Assembly (NCBI RefSeq): GCF_020379485.1
Contig: NC_063439.1
Span: forward strand, 23,870,098-23,934,097
From: Brassica napus
Lineage: Eukaryota; Streptophyta; Magnoliopsida; Brassicales; Brassicaceae
DNA length: 64,000 nucleotides
Direction of reading: 5' to 3'
Below the pieces are notes generated by a model, which saw only the letters and a program-made list of their open reading frames with translations, was not told the DNA's origin and made no database searches. The position numbers were made by a program, and so were the translations under genes. This document shows positions 1 through 11,354 of this stretch, one piece after another. Position 1 is the first letter of the stretch; each line of letters begins with the position of its first letter.

Positions 1-712
1 CAAGGTCCAAACGGGTTGAGATTAGCGGCTAGTATGAACAACATATCATTCGTCACACCAAACCACGTAGACATACTAAAAGCTTATTACCTTCACATTA
101 AGGGCGTTTACGGAACGCGGTTTCCTGCGTTTCCGCCGCTGGTTTTCAATTTTACCGCGGAGGATCAACCGTTGATTTTGCAGACTCCGAGACTTGCTAC
201 GGAAGTAAAGATGATTAAGTACGGAGAAGCGGTTGAAATGGTTTTTCAAGGGACGAGTTTAGGTGGTGGTGGAATCGACCACCCCATGCATTTGCATGGT
301 TTTAGCTTCTATATTGTTGGTTTTGGGTTTGGTAACTATAACGTAACGAAAGATCCGTCGTCGAACTATAATCTCAAAGATCCTCCGTATAGAAATACGG
401 CGACTGTGCCAAGAAACGGTTGGATCGCTATCAGATTCATAGCTAACAATCCTGGTACGTACCTTGCATTATTTCATATAACCTTATACAGAGCTAGATC
501 AACCGTTACACTAGGGGCTACTTCCAAGGGTATGAACTGTGGTATTGTAACCAGTCTTGTTTGTAATTGTGTTTGTAGGGGTTTGGTTTATGCATTGTCA
601 CTTTGATAGACATCTCACGTGGGGTATGAACGTTGTCTTCATTGTCGAGAACGGCAGAGGAATAAACCAGCAGATGCTGCCTCCGCCGCCTGACTTACCG
701 CCTTGTTACTAG
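1..712 (+). CDS. LAC15: Laccase, C-terminal part (LAC15/TT10-like)
   Basis: Multicopper oxidase, cut by the left window edge. Exons 1-454 and 579-712; the phase-1 GT-AG intron (455-578) joins the NPG codons to VWFMHCH. The third cupredoxin domain is visible: the HPMHLHG copper motif at 280-300 and the [12 protein letters not shown] motif in the last exon, which carry type 1, 2 and 3 copper ligands. The protein ends DLPPCY. Laccases of this family are secreted apoplastic phenol oxidases; TT10/LAC15 of Arabidopsis oxidises flavonoids in the seed coat. Assignment to LAC15 rests on its place next to the EDM2-like and MCTP genes, as At5g48100 is in Arabidopsis; another group member is possible. 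Nothing visible is broken. Confidence 0.85.
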
Positions 713-969
713 TAATTCAACTGTTACCAATTTGAGTGTAATGAAAGTCATTGTAACTGATGTAATAAACTAAATTTACCAAAGATATAATCCTAAAACT
801 TTGTGTAAGGAAGACTCCCAACAAAAAAAGGTGATAATATTTAACCAAACCGTTGGCTCTTAAGGTTCCTTAATACTATCATATGAATCCACGTGGAACA
901 GTACTCATAGTAACTTCATAAGCTTTGGATATGGAGTGATGTTTTGAATCCCTCTTGCACACTGATAAG

Positions 970-3900
970 TTAATCAAGAGGAGATATCTCCATCTCTTGT
1001 ACAATACCATCATCAGGAGGAGGCTCTGCGTGATGGAGACCCACTGTGTAAGTCGAGTGATACATATGTGTTATGTGACCCTGTTGAAGCGCTATAGCCT
1101 TGTGGTTCCAAGTCCAGTCCCTTCGGCTCCAAAGGTACAGAGGTGGCGGTATATTGTTCCACTGCTCTATCGTTTTGTTGTTCACATCTATGGACCCGGG
1201 CAAGTAGAAAGACTAGAACAGAGCAAAAAACAGAGTGTTATCCAAAGCTATTGGTATAAGAAACAGAGAGTTGGATTCATTTGTAGTACCTTTCCTGAAA
1301 GCAGATTGGCGTCCTCCCATATCAAATCATAATCAGCTATCGCATCGACCCTGGTTGTCATAGATGAAGCCAGAGTAAATAAAAAAGGTTTTTTACTGAG
1401 ACTCTGTATTTGCTTTTTTACCTTTTTGTTTCACTTGGGACAATGAGGATCAGAATCTTCGGTTTAAACTCCAGGGCCTTCTGGATGAAAGTGTTAGCAA
1501 GACTTGATTTGAAACCGAAAGGCGGGTTCAATCCCATTATCTGTTCTTATCCATAACATCAAAAGAAAAAGAAAGATCTTAGTGAGTGGGATTCAAGAAG
1601 TGCGTCTCAAGTTTAGGATGTTGTTCGCTTTCTGTACCAGTCTAGAGCCGTCAGGTAACTCTTCTTTCTTCACAGTCAACCAATCTCTCTTCTCAAAGTT
1701 AAAAGTGTTCTGCCATGGGAACATCATGTTTTCAGAAACAACTTCTAACACAAAAAAAGGGTAAAAGAGCGAGCCTTGTACCTTAGGTAGAATGAGATCA
1801 AAGTTCTTGAAGAAACAGGATTTGCCCGTTTTCTCAAGCTTTGCTTTCATCAAACAACTTAAGTCGTTAGAGCCACAGCAGAAGTCCACTATTGTATCTC
1901 CATTTTGCACGTAAGAGTGGAGCCTCTCTACTATCTGCATCATTAAGTTCAAGTAAACCAGTTTCAAATAAGTATCTCTATACCGGTAGACTTTAACAGA
2001 TCGAAGCTAAAACATAGGTTAAGAAAACAAATAGAGAGAGCGAGAGATAAATAGTTCACCTCTTCAAGCTTCTTTAGCTTTGTGAAGTGACGACCAAAGG
2101 ATGTGTAGCGCATTCCGTGGAGAAAAGGAGAAAGATAAATTTCAAGCTTCGTCTGCAGCAGTTCAAAAACATGTCTGAGCAAACTCTTAGATGATATGAA
2201 AACTATGTGATTACAAACCTTATGCTTCATGAGTTGGACTAGAAGATCTGGATCAAATATAGCTCTGGCATCTTCGTTCCGCCCTGCTTCAAACATCTTT
2301 AATGCAGCTCGAGCGGCCTGCAAAACAGACGTAAGGATTCAGGAGCCGACACTACTGTTGTGATGAGTTTTAGATTGAAAAACATACATTGACATGAGTT
2401 TCAACCAATCCTGTTGTGATGTTCTTGCCGACATCATTTCTTGACTGGTAGCATTGTGCATGGGTTTCCCCACGAGACTTAACAAACTCCTCAAAACTAA
2501 ACGAAGAGTCCACTTCGTCAATTATAGATAACACCCTGTGTAACCAGAAAAAAATAAAACGATTAGTTGAACTATCATCAGTAACGTTGTTGTTTCATTG
2601 TTGAGTGGAAAGAGAAAACATCACCTCGATTCCACATCCTCGTCGTCTACATCGTTAGGATCGGCAAAGTCAGAAGGAACTTCTTGTTTAGACAACCTTT
2701 TCTCAATGCTCTCCATCCTCCGTTTATTAAGATAGTCATTGACCTTAAAATTCATCCTTGGTTTCCTAGATCTGTTGATACCTTCATGATGCTTAGAACC
2801 CGTAATCATACTCGGAACATCCTCTTTGACAGGTTCAAGACCATGACTTAGTGTTCTTCTTGGGCCAGATACATCAGGAAAAACTAAGTGGTCTCTAGCT
2901 GGAGTACCAAGATTACCTACTATCTCATGGTTCCTGTTCAAAATAATATAAAAATCTATGTACATTGAGCAGATCATGGCATCAAAAACCTCTGGCTTTA
3001 AAATGCACTCAGATTATTCAAAAAACTTACAAACAGTATATCAGAATGCGATTGTATGGAAGCAGTTTTTCCCAGGTTCTCTGAGGTGTTTCCTCGTCAC
3101 AGTTGAGTTCAGAAGTAATCTCCCTGAGTACAATAAAGAAGCAAAAAAAATCTGAAGGCTATATACACGGCCATTAGAAGATTAAGGAGAAAAATGGTTT
3201 TACCTAGGTAAACATTTTCTGTGATAAGCAGTTGGACAGCGTCTGCATACAGCAAAGTGGCACGCATATAGATTTTTGTTTTCACTTGTCTTACAGACTT
3301 TGCATATGTGTAGAGGACAGAAAAAAGGATCTCTAGCAGAAATCTTGGCTTGAAGTTCTTCTGTTTTGATTTGATCACCATCGTGGAGAAGCTTTGCAAC
3401 ACATATTGGATGATAGAAGTGACCGCAATTTGAGGCAGAACAAGGGAAGACCTTCAGAGAAGTAAACAGTTGGAATGAAGATTGTAAGTACTCAATACAG
3501 ATAAATTAGCCAAGTATCCAAATGAAGAATGATATGGTGCAACGATATAATACCTCTTGAGATGAGTTTTTATCAGAGGATCCCAATTGACCACAAGCAT
3601 AGCACTGATGCTGTTTGTGTTGACAGTTGCTACAGAGATACTCTCTAAGTGCCTACATATCCAGAAAATTAACATCAGCATGAAGTATAACCGTAATAGC
3701 ATATTAAACAGGAACTCTAAAGGCGATTCACAATACCTGAACTTGAGTCCCATCAGGGAATCCTAGTGATTCACACGATGTATCAGCTCCATCAGATATG
3801 GTTGGGTGGAAAGCTCTCAAGCAGCTTCCTTCACAACTGAGTAGAAAAAAAAAAGAAATTAGAAACAGATTGTATCAAACTATGATACATCAAATATTGA

Positions 3901-4901
3901 GAAACTATGCAGCTTGACTTACCACAGAATATAACCACCATTGTCACAGATAGAGCAGACTGTATCAAACTGCAAGTTCATGTCAGAATCGTCATCACTG
4001 CTGCGTTCCTCGTCTAACATATTATCAGCAGTGAAATTCTGTTCCTGTGGTAGCTGAGCATCTTCTTGATGTTGCATTGGAAGTTCCTTAATAACAGAAA
4101 ACAATAATTAATCTCAGTAGAAAGAGAGCAAGTGAGGAGGCAGAGAACAAGTAAACCACTTCTAACTAAGTCTCTTACCACTTCGGTAGGTGTTGTTTGG
4201 AAAGTCTTCTCCAGAAACTTGCGTAGACACTGCACACAATAAAATGTGTTAACTACGAAAAGGTAACTAAGTCAACCCAATATCCTTCAAACGAGAAAAT
4301 AGACCTTCGACTTTTTTAAATCCTCATCCATCTTCATCGCTCGACAGACCAGAGAAACATGATCTGATAAGTCATGCTCTGAAGGTTGGATCCTGTATAA
4401 ACAGCAAGATCAACTCAGATGACAAAAGGACAACATATCAAGATAAACTGAAATGAACATCTAAGCATACCCATCCACTTTGTCCAAACTTCTCCACACA
4501 CGGTCGCTTGATGCCTCAGGATTCCTTTTAACAAAGTGAAGACACCGAAGCGTTACCAGAGTCGTCCTAACTAAAGCTTCATAACTCTTTGCTGGTTTGT
4601 GTAGAGTTATCCATCGCATCCCATGTAGAAACACTTCGACCTTAAGACATTCATCAGAAAACAGATCAAACCTCCAAGCTTTAGCTAGCTTACAAACAGA
4701 CTCGTTTCCACAGTCAGTGCTGCCACGCAGATACACAGGTCCTCTGGAGCTACCAGTGGGATCTTCCTCTCCGTCGTCGTCGTCGTCGTCCCATTTGCCC
4801 GGAAGAATAGAAAAATTGACAGGTATGTCGCTTTGATCAACGAAAGAGTAGTCATCAACGTAGTCAGGTAGAATCTCTCCCTCTTCATCAGACGAATCCA
4901 T
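970..4901 (-). CDS. ELP1: EDM2-like PHD-finger / methyltransferase-like protein
   Basis: Seventeen exons read backwards from 4901: 4471-4901, 4305-4392, 4179-4229, 3923-4086, 3737-3836, 3554-3652, 3204-3451, 3031-3123, 2625-2933, 2388-2535, 2219-2317, 2060-2152, 1782-1934, 1638-1709, 1422-1540, 1290-1350, 970-1212. All junctions are GT-AG and keep frame, giving 856 residues. Residues 1-60 are very acidic. A Cys-rich PHD-type region (CSICDNGGYILC) covers about 233-395. A methyltransferase-like region covers about 590-815, with HGMRYTSFGRHF, VDFCCGSND and GLNPPFGF, then LPGSIDVNN. This is the architecture of Arabidopsis EDM2, which controls chromatin-linked alternative polyadenylation (for example at RPP7 and IBM1). 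Position matches At5g48090, EDM2-LIKE PROTEIN 1. The gene is nuclear by family; catalytic activity of the methyltransferase-like fold is not established. Confidence 0.88.
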
Positions 4902-5866
4902 TAGCTATCTGAAAGAACAAAAAACATCAAAGCTTTAAACTTTTTTATCTCCTTATCACACTAAACGAAAAATCCACATAAACACAACACTAAACCATCC
5001 AAATCTGTGATCCTAACCTAGCTACTAAGCTACTAAGCAGAGAATCGTCAAACGGGAAGGAGGTTACCGGCGATCCTGGTTGTGCCGGAGATGCCGTACA
5101 GAAGCTTGCTCGCCGCTTTATACCCTAATGCCTTTAGCGTTTACCAAACCCAAGAGAGAAGAAGAAAGGTGGACTGTGAGAGAGAGAGAGGTGTGTGTTT
5201 TTCTTTTAATAGTAAGAAGACGAAGAAGATGATTTGCTTTTCTAGTACGATTTAAAACCGTTTCGGGGAAACATTTTTGTTTTTTAGTGGGCAAATGACC
5301 AAAAGCCCCATCACATCTAAATCAATTATGGGCTTTCTAATTGGCCCAAAAAAAGGAAACAAGCAAAAATTGGCCCAAGAAGAAGGACAACCATCACCAC
5401 CTAACCACCACCACCGTTGTTTGAAGCTAAGTGGCTCTTGATCGCCGCCGAGAAGATAAGGGATTCCGGTGGTGACAAGCATGGTCAATAAAGTAAGTGA
5501 AAAGGGGCATTTTGGACTTTTTCTCTCAACAGGCACACTTTCTACCACACTGTTTAAACATCTGCGCCAGTAAATATTTTTCCCGCGCCAACTTTTTTTT
5601 TTGTCAAGAAAAAAAAAAATGAAAGTCTCTTTATTTTCTGAATCCCTGATTTATTTACATAAGCGAAGCGTTACTCGAAGAAAACATTAGTAAACATTTA
5701 TAATGTATCATTAGTTATTATTAGTTACATCATTAAAAACTGACAATGTTGTTTAAAAAAAGATTCATAATTATTGCGAACTTAGAGAACTGAAACTTGG
5801 AAGAAAAAAGTTGGAAAAAAAAAACATTGCAATTATTGTAAATATTGCTTAAGAAAAGTGTTTAGG
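4902..5866. other. Intergenic: EDM2-like promoter/leader and MCTP 3' flank
   Basis: No supported gene. The first 250 bases are the probable 5' UTR and promoter of the EDM2-like gene, with a short GA run near 5180. In Arabidopsis an XTH gene (At5g48070, from memory) lies in this interval; no trace of it is seen here. The rest is AT-rich 3' flank of the MCTP gene. Confidence 0.6.
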
Positions 5867-8800
5867 TTAAAGAAGACTGTCTATACGAGATGGCAATCTC
5901 TTGAAGAAGTTACTTGGCAAAGAAGGCAACTTGCTTCTAAACTTTGGGTGCCTCAGATAGTAAAGCCCACTAGCCAGCGTTATTGCTTTGAACGGCATTG
6001 CGTAAAGAACCACCGATGCAGCCAAGCAGAACAAGATGAACAGGCTCGTAGCCCTAGGGTCTCGCCAGCTCAGGAGCGACTGAACTCTCTCCCCCTGAGC
6101 TGCAATATCTCCAACCACGGTCTGGATCCTACCCGCAACACTCCTGAGCCGGTCATACCTCAGCCTCACCAAGTCCTGTGACCTAGACGTTGGAAACGTG
6201 TCAAACTCTTCATCAAGCTCATCAGGGTTAACAGCCTCGGCCCAAGAGAGCTTCATATCCATGTGAGGAGGGTGTCTCGGCCTAGACTTGAAGTTCCACA
6301 ATCCGATGAAGAACATGTAGAGAAACATCGTGGGCAAGATAAGTTCCGGGTACATGACCAAAATAAAGAACAGGACATGAACCAGAACAGAAGTCACCGG
6401 GTATCTCCAGTTGCAGATATCCTCAAGCCATTTTCCGACCAAGAAATAGCCAGAGAGAAGCGACATTATTCGGAAAAAGTTGGCTTTGCTTCTTCTCATG
6501 CTCCAAAGGTGAGAGTCTACATCCAACATGTACTCAACAACCTCTTTCCTCAGCGGCGGCTCGGCTCGTCCGAGGCGGGTTGCAACGATGTTCATCGCTT
6601 GGTACCTTAACCCATCTACTTGGTTAACCGTGAAAGGGAAAAGATAGTGCATCTTGGGGAGAAGCGGGTGGCCGTAGTTGTAGATGATGTTGGCCAAAGA
6701 AAGAGTTGTGAAACGGATTGATATCTGGAGGTCACCAGTCTTCTTGAGACCGTGCGGTTGGAGAACAAGAAGTGGAAACGAATGTGTGTAGATCTTGTGA
6801 GCCTCTAGTGTAGACAGCCTGATTCTCACCTTCCCTATTCTTGCATCTCTAGAGGAGCCATTACCTGACTGACCTGAACCTGAACCTGAACCCAAATGAC
6901 AGTTGTCGAAAACGCCGAGAGTGACAACAGTACAAGGATCATAGACCTCCCATGTGTACTGCTCGTTCCATCTTGGACTCAACGAATCAAGAATGGTTCT
7001 AGTTCTCACCCATTTTTGACCATACTTAGCTACACAATACGCGTCAGTGCTTCCTTTACCCTCTTTCAACTTCATCGGCACCAATCCTTTAGCTCCAAGG
7101 ATCCCAATCTCCAACATTCCCACAGGCTGCTTCCAGAGCTGCCTAGCCGTTGGTCTTGTGTCACTAATATACATTGTTGACTCGTCCATCACATGGTATC
7201 CTCCTTCGAGACATATCCTCAGGTGAATCCGGCTCGAGAACTTATGTTCTCTCCTCCTCGGATCTCCCTCAACAACACCGTACTTATCAAGATTGAACCA
7301 ACGAGAGTGAACAGGACGGTGGTCTAACCGCTTCTCGAACACGTTCATCGGCAAGCTGATCTTGCCAATGACTTCATCTTTCGACGCGTGAACTCGGTCT
7401 TCCACAGAGATCACCAGCTGCTCTTCGAACGGCTCAGCGACCACAAAGACAAGATCTTCGTTCCAGAGAGGATTCGTCGTCTTGACAGGACAAATCTTGG
7501 TCTTGAGAGTTTGCATACCGACGTTAGCTTTGACAAAAACATCAGGAAGACGGTTTCTATCGCTCGGGATCATGTCTTGAGCTTCGATGACATTGACTCT
7601 CAAGTACCACAGCTTAGGAGAGACGTAGACTTTGGATCTAACGTTGAAGACACCTTCTCCGTGAACAGAAGCTGAGTCAGCATGCCATGCTTCAGGGAAA
7701 GCTTCATCAGCTTGAGTTCCCATCCAGACAGCAAGCATGATCTCTCCTCTCACTATCTTCCCTTCTCCTCTCCAATCCTCTAAACGGTACCACTGTGGAG
7801 CTAATGGACTGTTCGGTGGAACCCTCGTTGGGATCTCGTTAAGATCAAACACAACCTTCCCAAGAAAGTCATCTCGACCTAAGGTTTCCTTGTCTTTCAC
7901 AAAGACTTCGAGAACCGATGAGTGGATCTTTTCTTTAGTAAACGCGAAGACTTGGTTCCATTCAGGAAGAGTTGTCTTTCTATCAAAGTGTTTTGTTCTT
8001 CCCTTGTAGTTACCAAGCTTGACCTCCACGTAAGGATCACATCCGCCAGTGATTAAACCAGGTGGAAGCTCTTTGGCTCTGACAACTCGAACGTAGAGAT
8101 AAAACATCTGTTCCACTAGATCGTATGTGCCTGTGAATCTCTCTCCAGCGTTTGTGTTTGGCCATCTCTCTCCGAGTTCGAGGTTCATGTCTTTCACCTT
8201 GAAGTCTTCTGGGTCAATACCACCGTATGGTTGCAAATGGTTGGCGTTGTGAGGGGGCTGAGGAGGTTGGTTAGGTCCACGTGGCTGCTGAGAGTGAAGC
8301 TGGCTAGCTCCACGTGGATGCTGGTTAGCTCCACGAGAGTGTGGTGTGTTGGTTTCTTGAGGGTTTTCACGAGACCGGAGGCGAATGGAATGCATTGGTG
8401 CAGGCCGAGGAAGGACTTCTTGTCTATGTAGTGTTTGAACAGGTTCTTGAACTTGTTCAGGTTCTGCTTCTTTCTGTTTACCTTCTACTCCTTCGCTGGC
8501 TGAATCAGAAAGATCTTCTTGCTCTGCTGATGCAAAGCTCTCTCGAGGATCTTCTGCTTCAGAATCAGTAAGCTCTTCTTCTACTACAGAAGAGGTTTGC
8601 GTTGGAGTGGAGTATGGTCTTGAAGGAGAAGGAAGAGGAGAGCGTTGGTCTTGTTCAGACGATGAGATATAGAATTTGAGACCAATCTCGCCTTTAACAG
8701 AAGCGAGAACTGACTTCTTCTCCAACGTGAAGCGCTGGTACACTTGTTCACCTTCTTGAACGATGTTAGAGAAAGAGATCTTGACTCTACCGAGGAAGCT

Positions 8801-9094
8801 TCGACCGGGAAGTGGTCTTCTCTCGTGGTAGACAGAGACTTCAATATGGTGGCTGTGATGGTTGTTTCTCACTTTGTGGTCGTAATCAAAGTAGAGTTTC
8901 TGGTTCCAGACAGGGTTAAGAGTTTTGGGCACGGTTCTTGTTTTGCTCAGCTGGTTGAGGAAATCAACTTCTACGAAAGCACTTGCTGAGCCTTGGCCAT
9001 CTCTGGGCATAAGGTTTTGAGCATCAACGACGTGTACGACTAGTTTGGTTGTGTTTCTCATGGTGAAGGGTTTTCTTGGTTTCTTGGGTGACAA
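5867..9094 (-). CDS. Multiple C2 domain and transmembrane region protein (MCTP)
   Basis: One uninterrupted reading frame of 1,075 codons, as is usual for plant MCTPs. C2 domains: residues about 12-130 (LVVHVVDAQNLMPRDG), about 325-460 (LYVRVVRAKELPPG), about 495-625 (LRVNVIEAQDMIPSD) and about 655-800 (LEIGILGAKGLVP), each starting with the beta-strand signature of the family. Between the first two lies a Pro/Gln/Glu-rich linker. The last about 170 residues form the phosphoribosyltransferase C-terminal (PRT_C) region with hydrophobic membrane segments. MCTPs such as QUIRKY and FTIP1 act at ER-plasma membrane contacts, often plasmodesmata, binding lipid with or without calcium. Synteny points to At5g48060. 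The Met at residue 12 could be the real start; both Mets precede the first C2 strand. Confidence 0.9.
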   Translation of the reverse strand: MSPKKPRKPFTMRNTTKLVVHVVDAQNLMPRDGQGSASAFVEVDFLNQLSKTRTVPKTLNPVWNQKLYFDYDHKVRNNHHSHHIEVSVYHERRPLPGRSFLGRVKISFSNIVQEGEQVYQRFTLEKKSVLASVKGEIGLKFYISSSEQDQRSPLPSPSRPYSTPTQTSSVVEEELTDSEAEDPRESFASAEQEDLSDSASEGVEGKQKEAEPEQVQEPVQTLHRQEVLPRPAPMHSIRLRSRENPQETNTPHSRGANQHPRGASQLHSQQPRGPNQPPQPPHNANHLQPYGGIDPEDFKVKDMNLELGERWPNTNAGERFTGTYDLVEQMFYLYVRVVRAKELPPGLITGGCDPYVEVKLGNYKGRTKHFDRKTTLPEWNQVFAFTKEKIHSSVLEVFVKDKETLGRDDFLGKVVFDLNEIPTRVPPNSPLAPQWYRLEDWRGEGKIVRGEIMLAVWMGTQADEAFPEAWHADSASVHGEGVFNVRSKVYVSPKLWYLRVNVIEAQDMIPSDRNRLPDVFVKANVGMQTLKTKICPVKTTNPLWNEDLVFVVAEPFEEQLVISVEDRVHASKDEVIGKISLPMNVFEKRLDHRPVHSRWFNLDKYGVVEGDPRRREHKFSSRIHLRICLEGGYHVMDESTMYISDTRPTARQLWKQPVGMLEIGILGAKGLVPMKLKEGKGSTDAYCVAKYGQKWVRTRTILDSLSPRWNEQYTWEVYDPCTVVTLGVFDNCHLGSGSGSGQSGNGSSRDARIGKVRIRLSTLEAHKIYTHSFPLLVLQPHGLKKTGDLQISIRFTTLSLANIIYNYGHPLLPKMHYLFPFTVNQVDGLRYQAMNIVATRLGRAEPPLRKEVVEYMLDVDSHLWSMRRSKANFFRIMSLLSGYFLVGKWLEDICNWRYPVTSVLVHVLFFILVMYPELILPTMFLYMFFIGLWNFKSRPRHPPHMDMKLSWAEAVNPDELDEEFDTFPTSRSQDLVRLRYDRLRSVAGRIQTVVGDIAAQGERVQSLLSWRDPRATSLFILFCLAASVVLYAMPFKAITLASGLYYLRHPKFRSKLPSLPSNFFKRLPSRIDSLL

Positions 9095-10067
9095 GGGAGA
9101 TTTAAAGAGGGAAAGAATCGTTAGGAGAGAAAACTCATAAGGGAAGAAAGGAATGTATTCTGATTAAACTATCAGAAATTAAAGTTTGTTAGTGGGTTGA
9201 AGTAAAGAATGGGATGATGAAGAAGCTGCCCTTTTTGGTCTGTGATTGAGCTACAAGCTTTTGTTTGATTCTTTCTGGGAAGATGAGTTTTGGAGGAAAA
9301 GTATAAAGTTTTTTTTCTTCTCCAAGTGTAAAGTGTTTTTGGTCTCTGCAAATGATTACAAGTCGTGCAGGTTCAGATTTTGGCACATGGCTTTTGCGTT
9401 TCTAAGTTTTTTGACACCGTTTTTTGACACCGACTTTGAATTTTCTTACCACACAGATCAAAATGTGACTCATGGGGAACTTCATTGTTGGGTTTCATAA
9501 AAGTATATAACAAATGAGTTCTCGCTGATCGTTTCTATGCAAAGCTCAAAGCAAACAAATCTCTATGAATTCGAAACTCATCTAGTTTCATAAATATGCA
9601 TATACTAGAGAATGGTAAAACTAATTCTAGAATGTAATATAACAAAGTCTTAGACTTTCTTCTGTGTTGCGAGACAGAGTCAAATGATAATATGGACTAA
9701 CCTCACAATGAAAGATCAATGTATACTTCAAACCAATGGCTGTCTTCAGGAAAACATAATGTCATGACTTGGATAGACTAACGGTGCATGCTCGCTTCAT
9801 ACAGTCAAACATAACAAGTCCTAAGTAATTTCCTATACTGTTGAAGAACCGGTAACAACAAGCAGCTTTGCCTATGTCTGTAGCGTTCCATCGAATGGGG
9901 AGTGACATTAACAGGGAAAAAGCAAGACCAGATTCAGTTGAAAGGTTTTAAATGGAAACCCCATTTGATGCCCCTAAAGCTCAGGTTGATGCAGAATGTG
10001 GTCTTGTTTCACTCTCTCCGCACTGTCTTGTTTGGTTGCACTGTAACAAACATTGCAGTCCAACTTA
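9095..10067. other. Intergenic: MCTP promoter and PORR gene 3' flank
   Basis: About 970 bases without a credible gene. It should carry the MCTP promoter and leader (left) and the PORR transcript end (right). No transposon ends or repeats were recognised. Confidence 0.5.
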
Positions 10068-11354
10068 CTACTGCCACCTCGGTCTCTGACCTGCCGGCAC
10101 CATATCAATATCTACAGCTACAGGATAGTCAGACTCGTATCTGGATAACCGATAATTTTCTGACACTTCCTCTTCCTCTCCTTCAGACCAATCCGGATAA
10201 ACAATCTTGCCACTCTTCTTCCCCAATTCAGCGTCAACAGATCTCCTATACACCCCTCTACTTCTATCAAGACGCCCTTCATTCATCATATTCGCAAACT
10301 TCTCCCTGATGTCAACAAGAGGATGCCTTTCAACGAGCTGCCGCCTATCATAACCTTCTCTAAGGATCACCGTCTGCGTATCACACTTCATAGAGATGTA
10401 GAAAATCCCCGGGTGACGCTCAAACACTTTGGTAAACTTCTGCGGAAGCGCAAACGGCTTTCGAAGATTGCTCACGTTTTTCCTCTCCATCTTCTTCCCA
10501 ACCGTCAGATGAAGAAGCTCGTGAAACACTCCAACGTTCCTCTTCTCCGACAAATCAGTCCTCGGATCTAAATGAGACGCGTCGACGTAAGGCGACGTGT
10601 AAGGGAGTCTCTGCCATTCTTGCAGCCACTCCATGCTCTTCCTCTTTAACCCAAACCCTCTAGTAAACTTAACCGGGAAAGCCATATGATTATCACCATC
10701 ATCACTCATCATGTGGTGTGAAACAGCGAGACGTTCATCCCAATGTAACAGCTTCAAACCGACGAGATCACTAGACAACTTAACCAAACAGAACAACTCC
10801 TGGTGGTTACGAACCAACGAAGCTTTGTAATCATACGGCAAACCCAAATCCCATCTGAGATGATCAACGGAATGCAGAGGAAGCGTTCTTTCACTCGTGA
10901 GCATAAGAAGCTTACACAGCCTCGACACAACATCCTCTTCATTCACCCGCACGACATTAACCTCTTCACTGTAAAGCTCTATCCCCTCGGGGGTTAAACC
11001 GAAACAAGGAACGCGAGTACCTGCGCCATCACGACAACAATGCTCCACGAAGATGTTGGGGTATCTCCTTATGAAAGCCGCGAGCTTTAGCTCTTGAGGG
11101 AGACCGAGCTGGCCTCGGTGAGTGTTGAGGTGAAAGATCGGTGCTTTCGTATCGTGTGAAGAGGAGATTATCGAAACGAGGTTGCATACTGCTTTGAGAT
11201 GCTTCTCGCGAGCCACGACGGCGTCGAGTTCCTTGTCTTTCACCCATTTTAGCTTTACGTTGACTAGACCACATGTCTGAATAAAACCAAACCCTTGTCT
11301 GAAATCGGAGAAAGTGGTGGAGAAACTAACCGTTCGCTGCAGCAGCCACCGCAT
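10068..11354 (-). CDS. PORR (plant organelle RNA recognition) domain protein
   Basis: Intronless, 428 codons. The first about 25 residues (MRWLLQRTVSFSTTF) are basic and hydroxylated, as in a mitochondrial targeting peptide. From about residue 30 the PORR pattern follows: VKLKWVKDKELD, IFHLNTHRGQLGLPQEL, FIRRYPNIF, LTPEGIELY, DLGLPYDYKASLVRNH, FTRGFGLKRK and the FALPQKFTKVFERHPGIFYIS repeat. An acidic tail (SEGEEEE) ends it. PORR proteins (WTF1, WTF9, RPD1) bind organelle RNA, mostly promoting group II intron splicing. Which intron is served cannot be told from sequence. Synteny fits At5g48040. Transcribed divergently from the DnaJ gene, about 1.1 kb away. Confidence 0.9.
   Translation of the reverse strand: MRWLLQRTVSFSTTFSDFRQGFGFIQTCGLVNVKLKWVKDKELDAVVAREKHLKAVCNLVSIISSSHDTKAPIFHLNTHRGQLGLPQELKLAAFIRRYPNIFVEHCCRDGAGTRVPCFGLTPEGIELYSEEVNVVRVNEEDVVSRLCKLLMLTSERTLPLHSVDHLRWDLGLPYDYKASLVRNHQELFCLVKLSSDLVGLKLLHWDERLAVSHHMMSDDGDNHMAFPVKFTRGFGLKRKSMEWLQEWQRLPYTSPYVDASHLDPRTDLSEKRNVGVFHELLHLTVGKKMERKNVSNLRKPFALPQKFTKVFERHPGIFYISMKCDTQTVILREGYDRRQLVERHPLVDIREKFANMMNEGRLDRSRGVYRRSVDAELGKKSGKIVYPDWSEGEEEEVSENYRLSRYESDYPVAVDIDMVPAGQRPRWQ

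Noticed and set aside
955..1332. 125-codon plus-strand frame
   Set aside because: Lies opposite the last exons of the EDM2-like gene, whose minus-strand frame matches family motifs; antisense shadow.
8231..8571. Plus-strand frames inside the MCTP gene
   Set aside because: Antisense shadows over the Pro/Gln-rich linker of the minus-strand gene.
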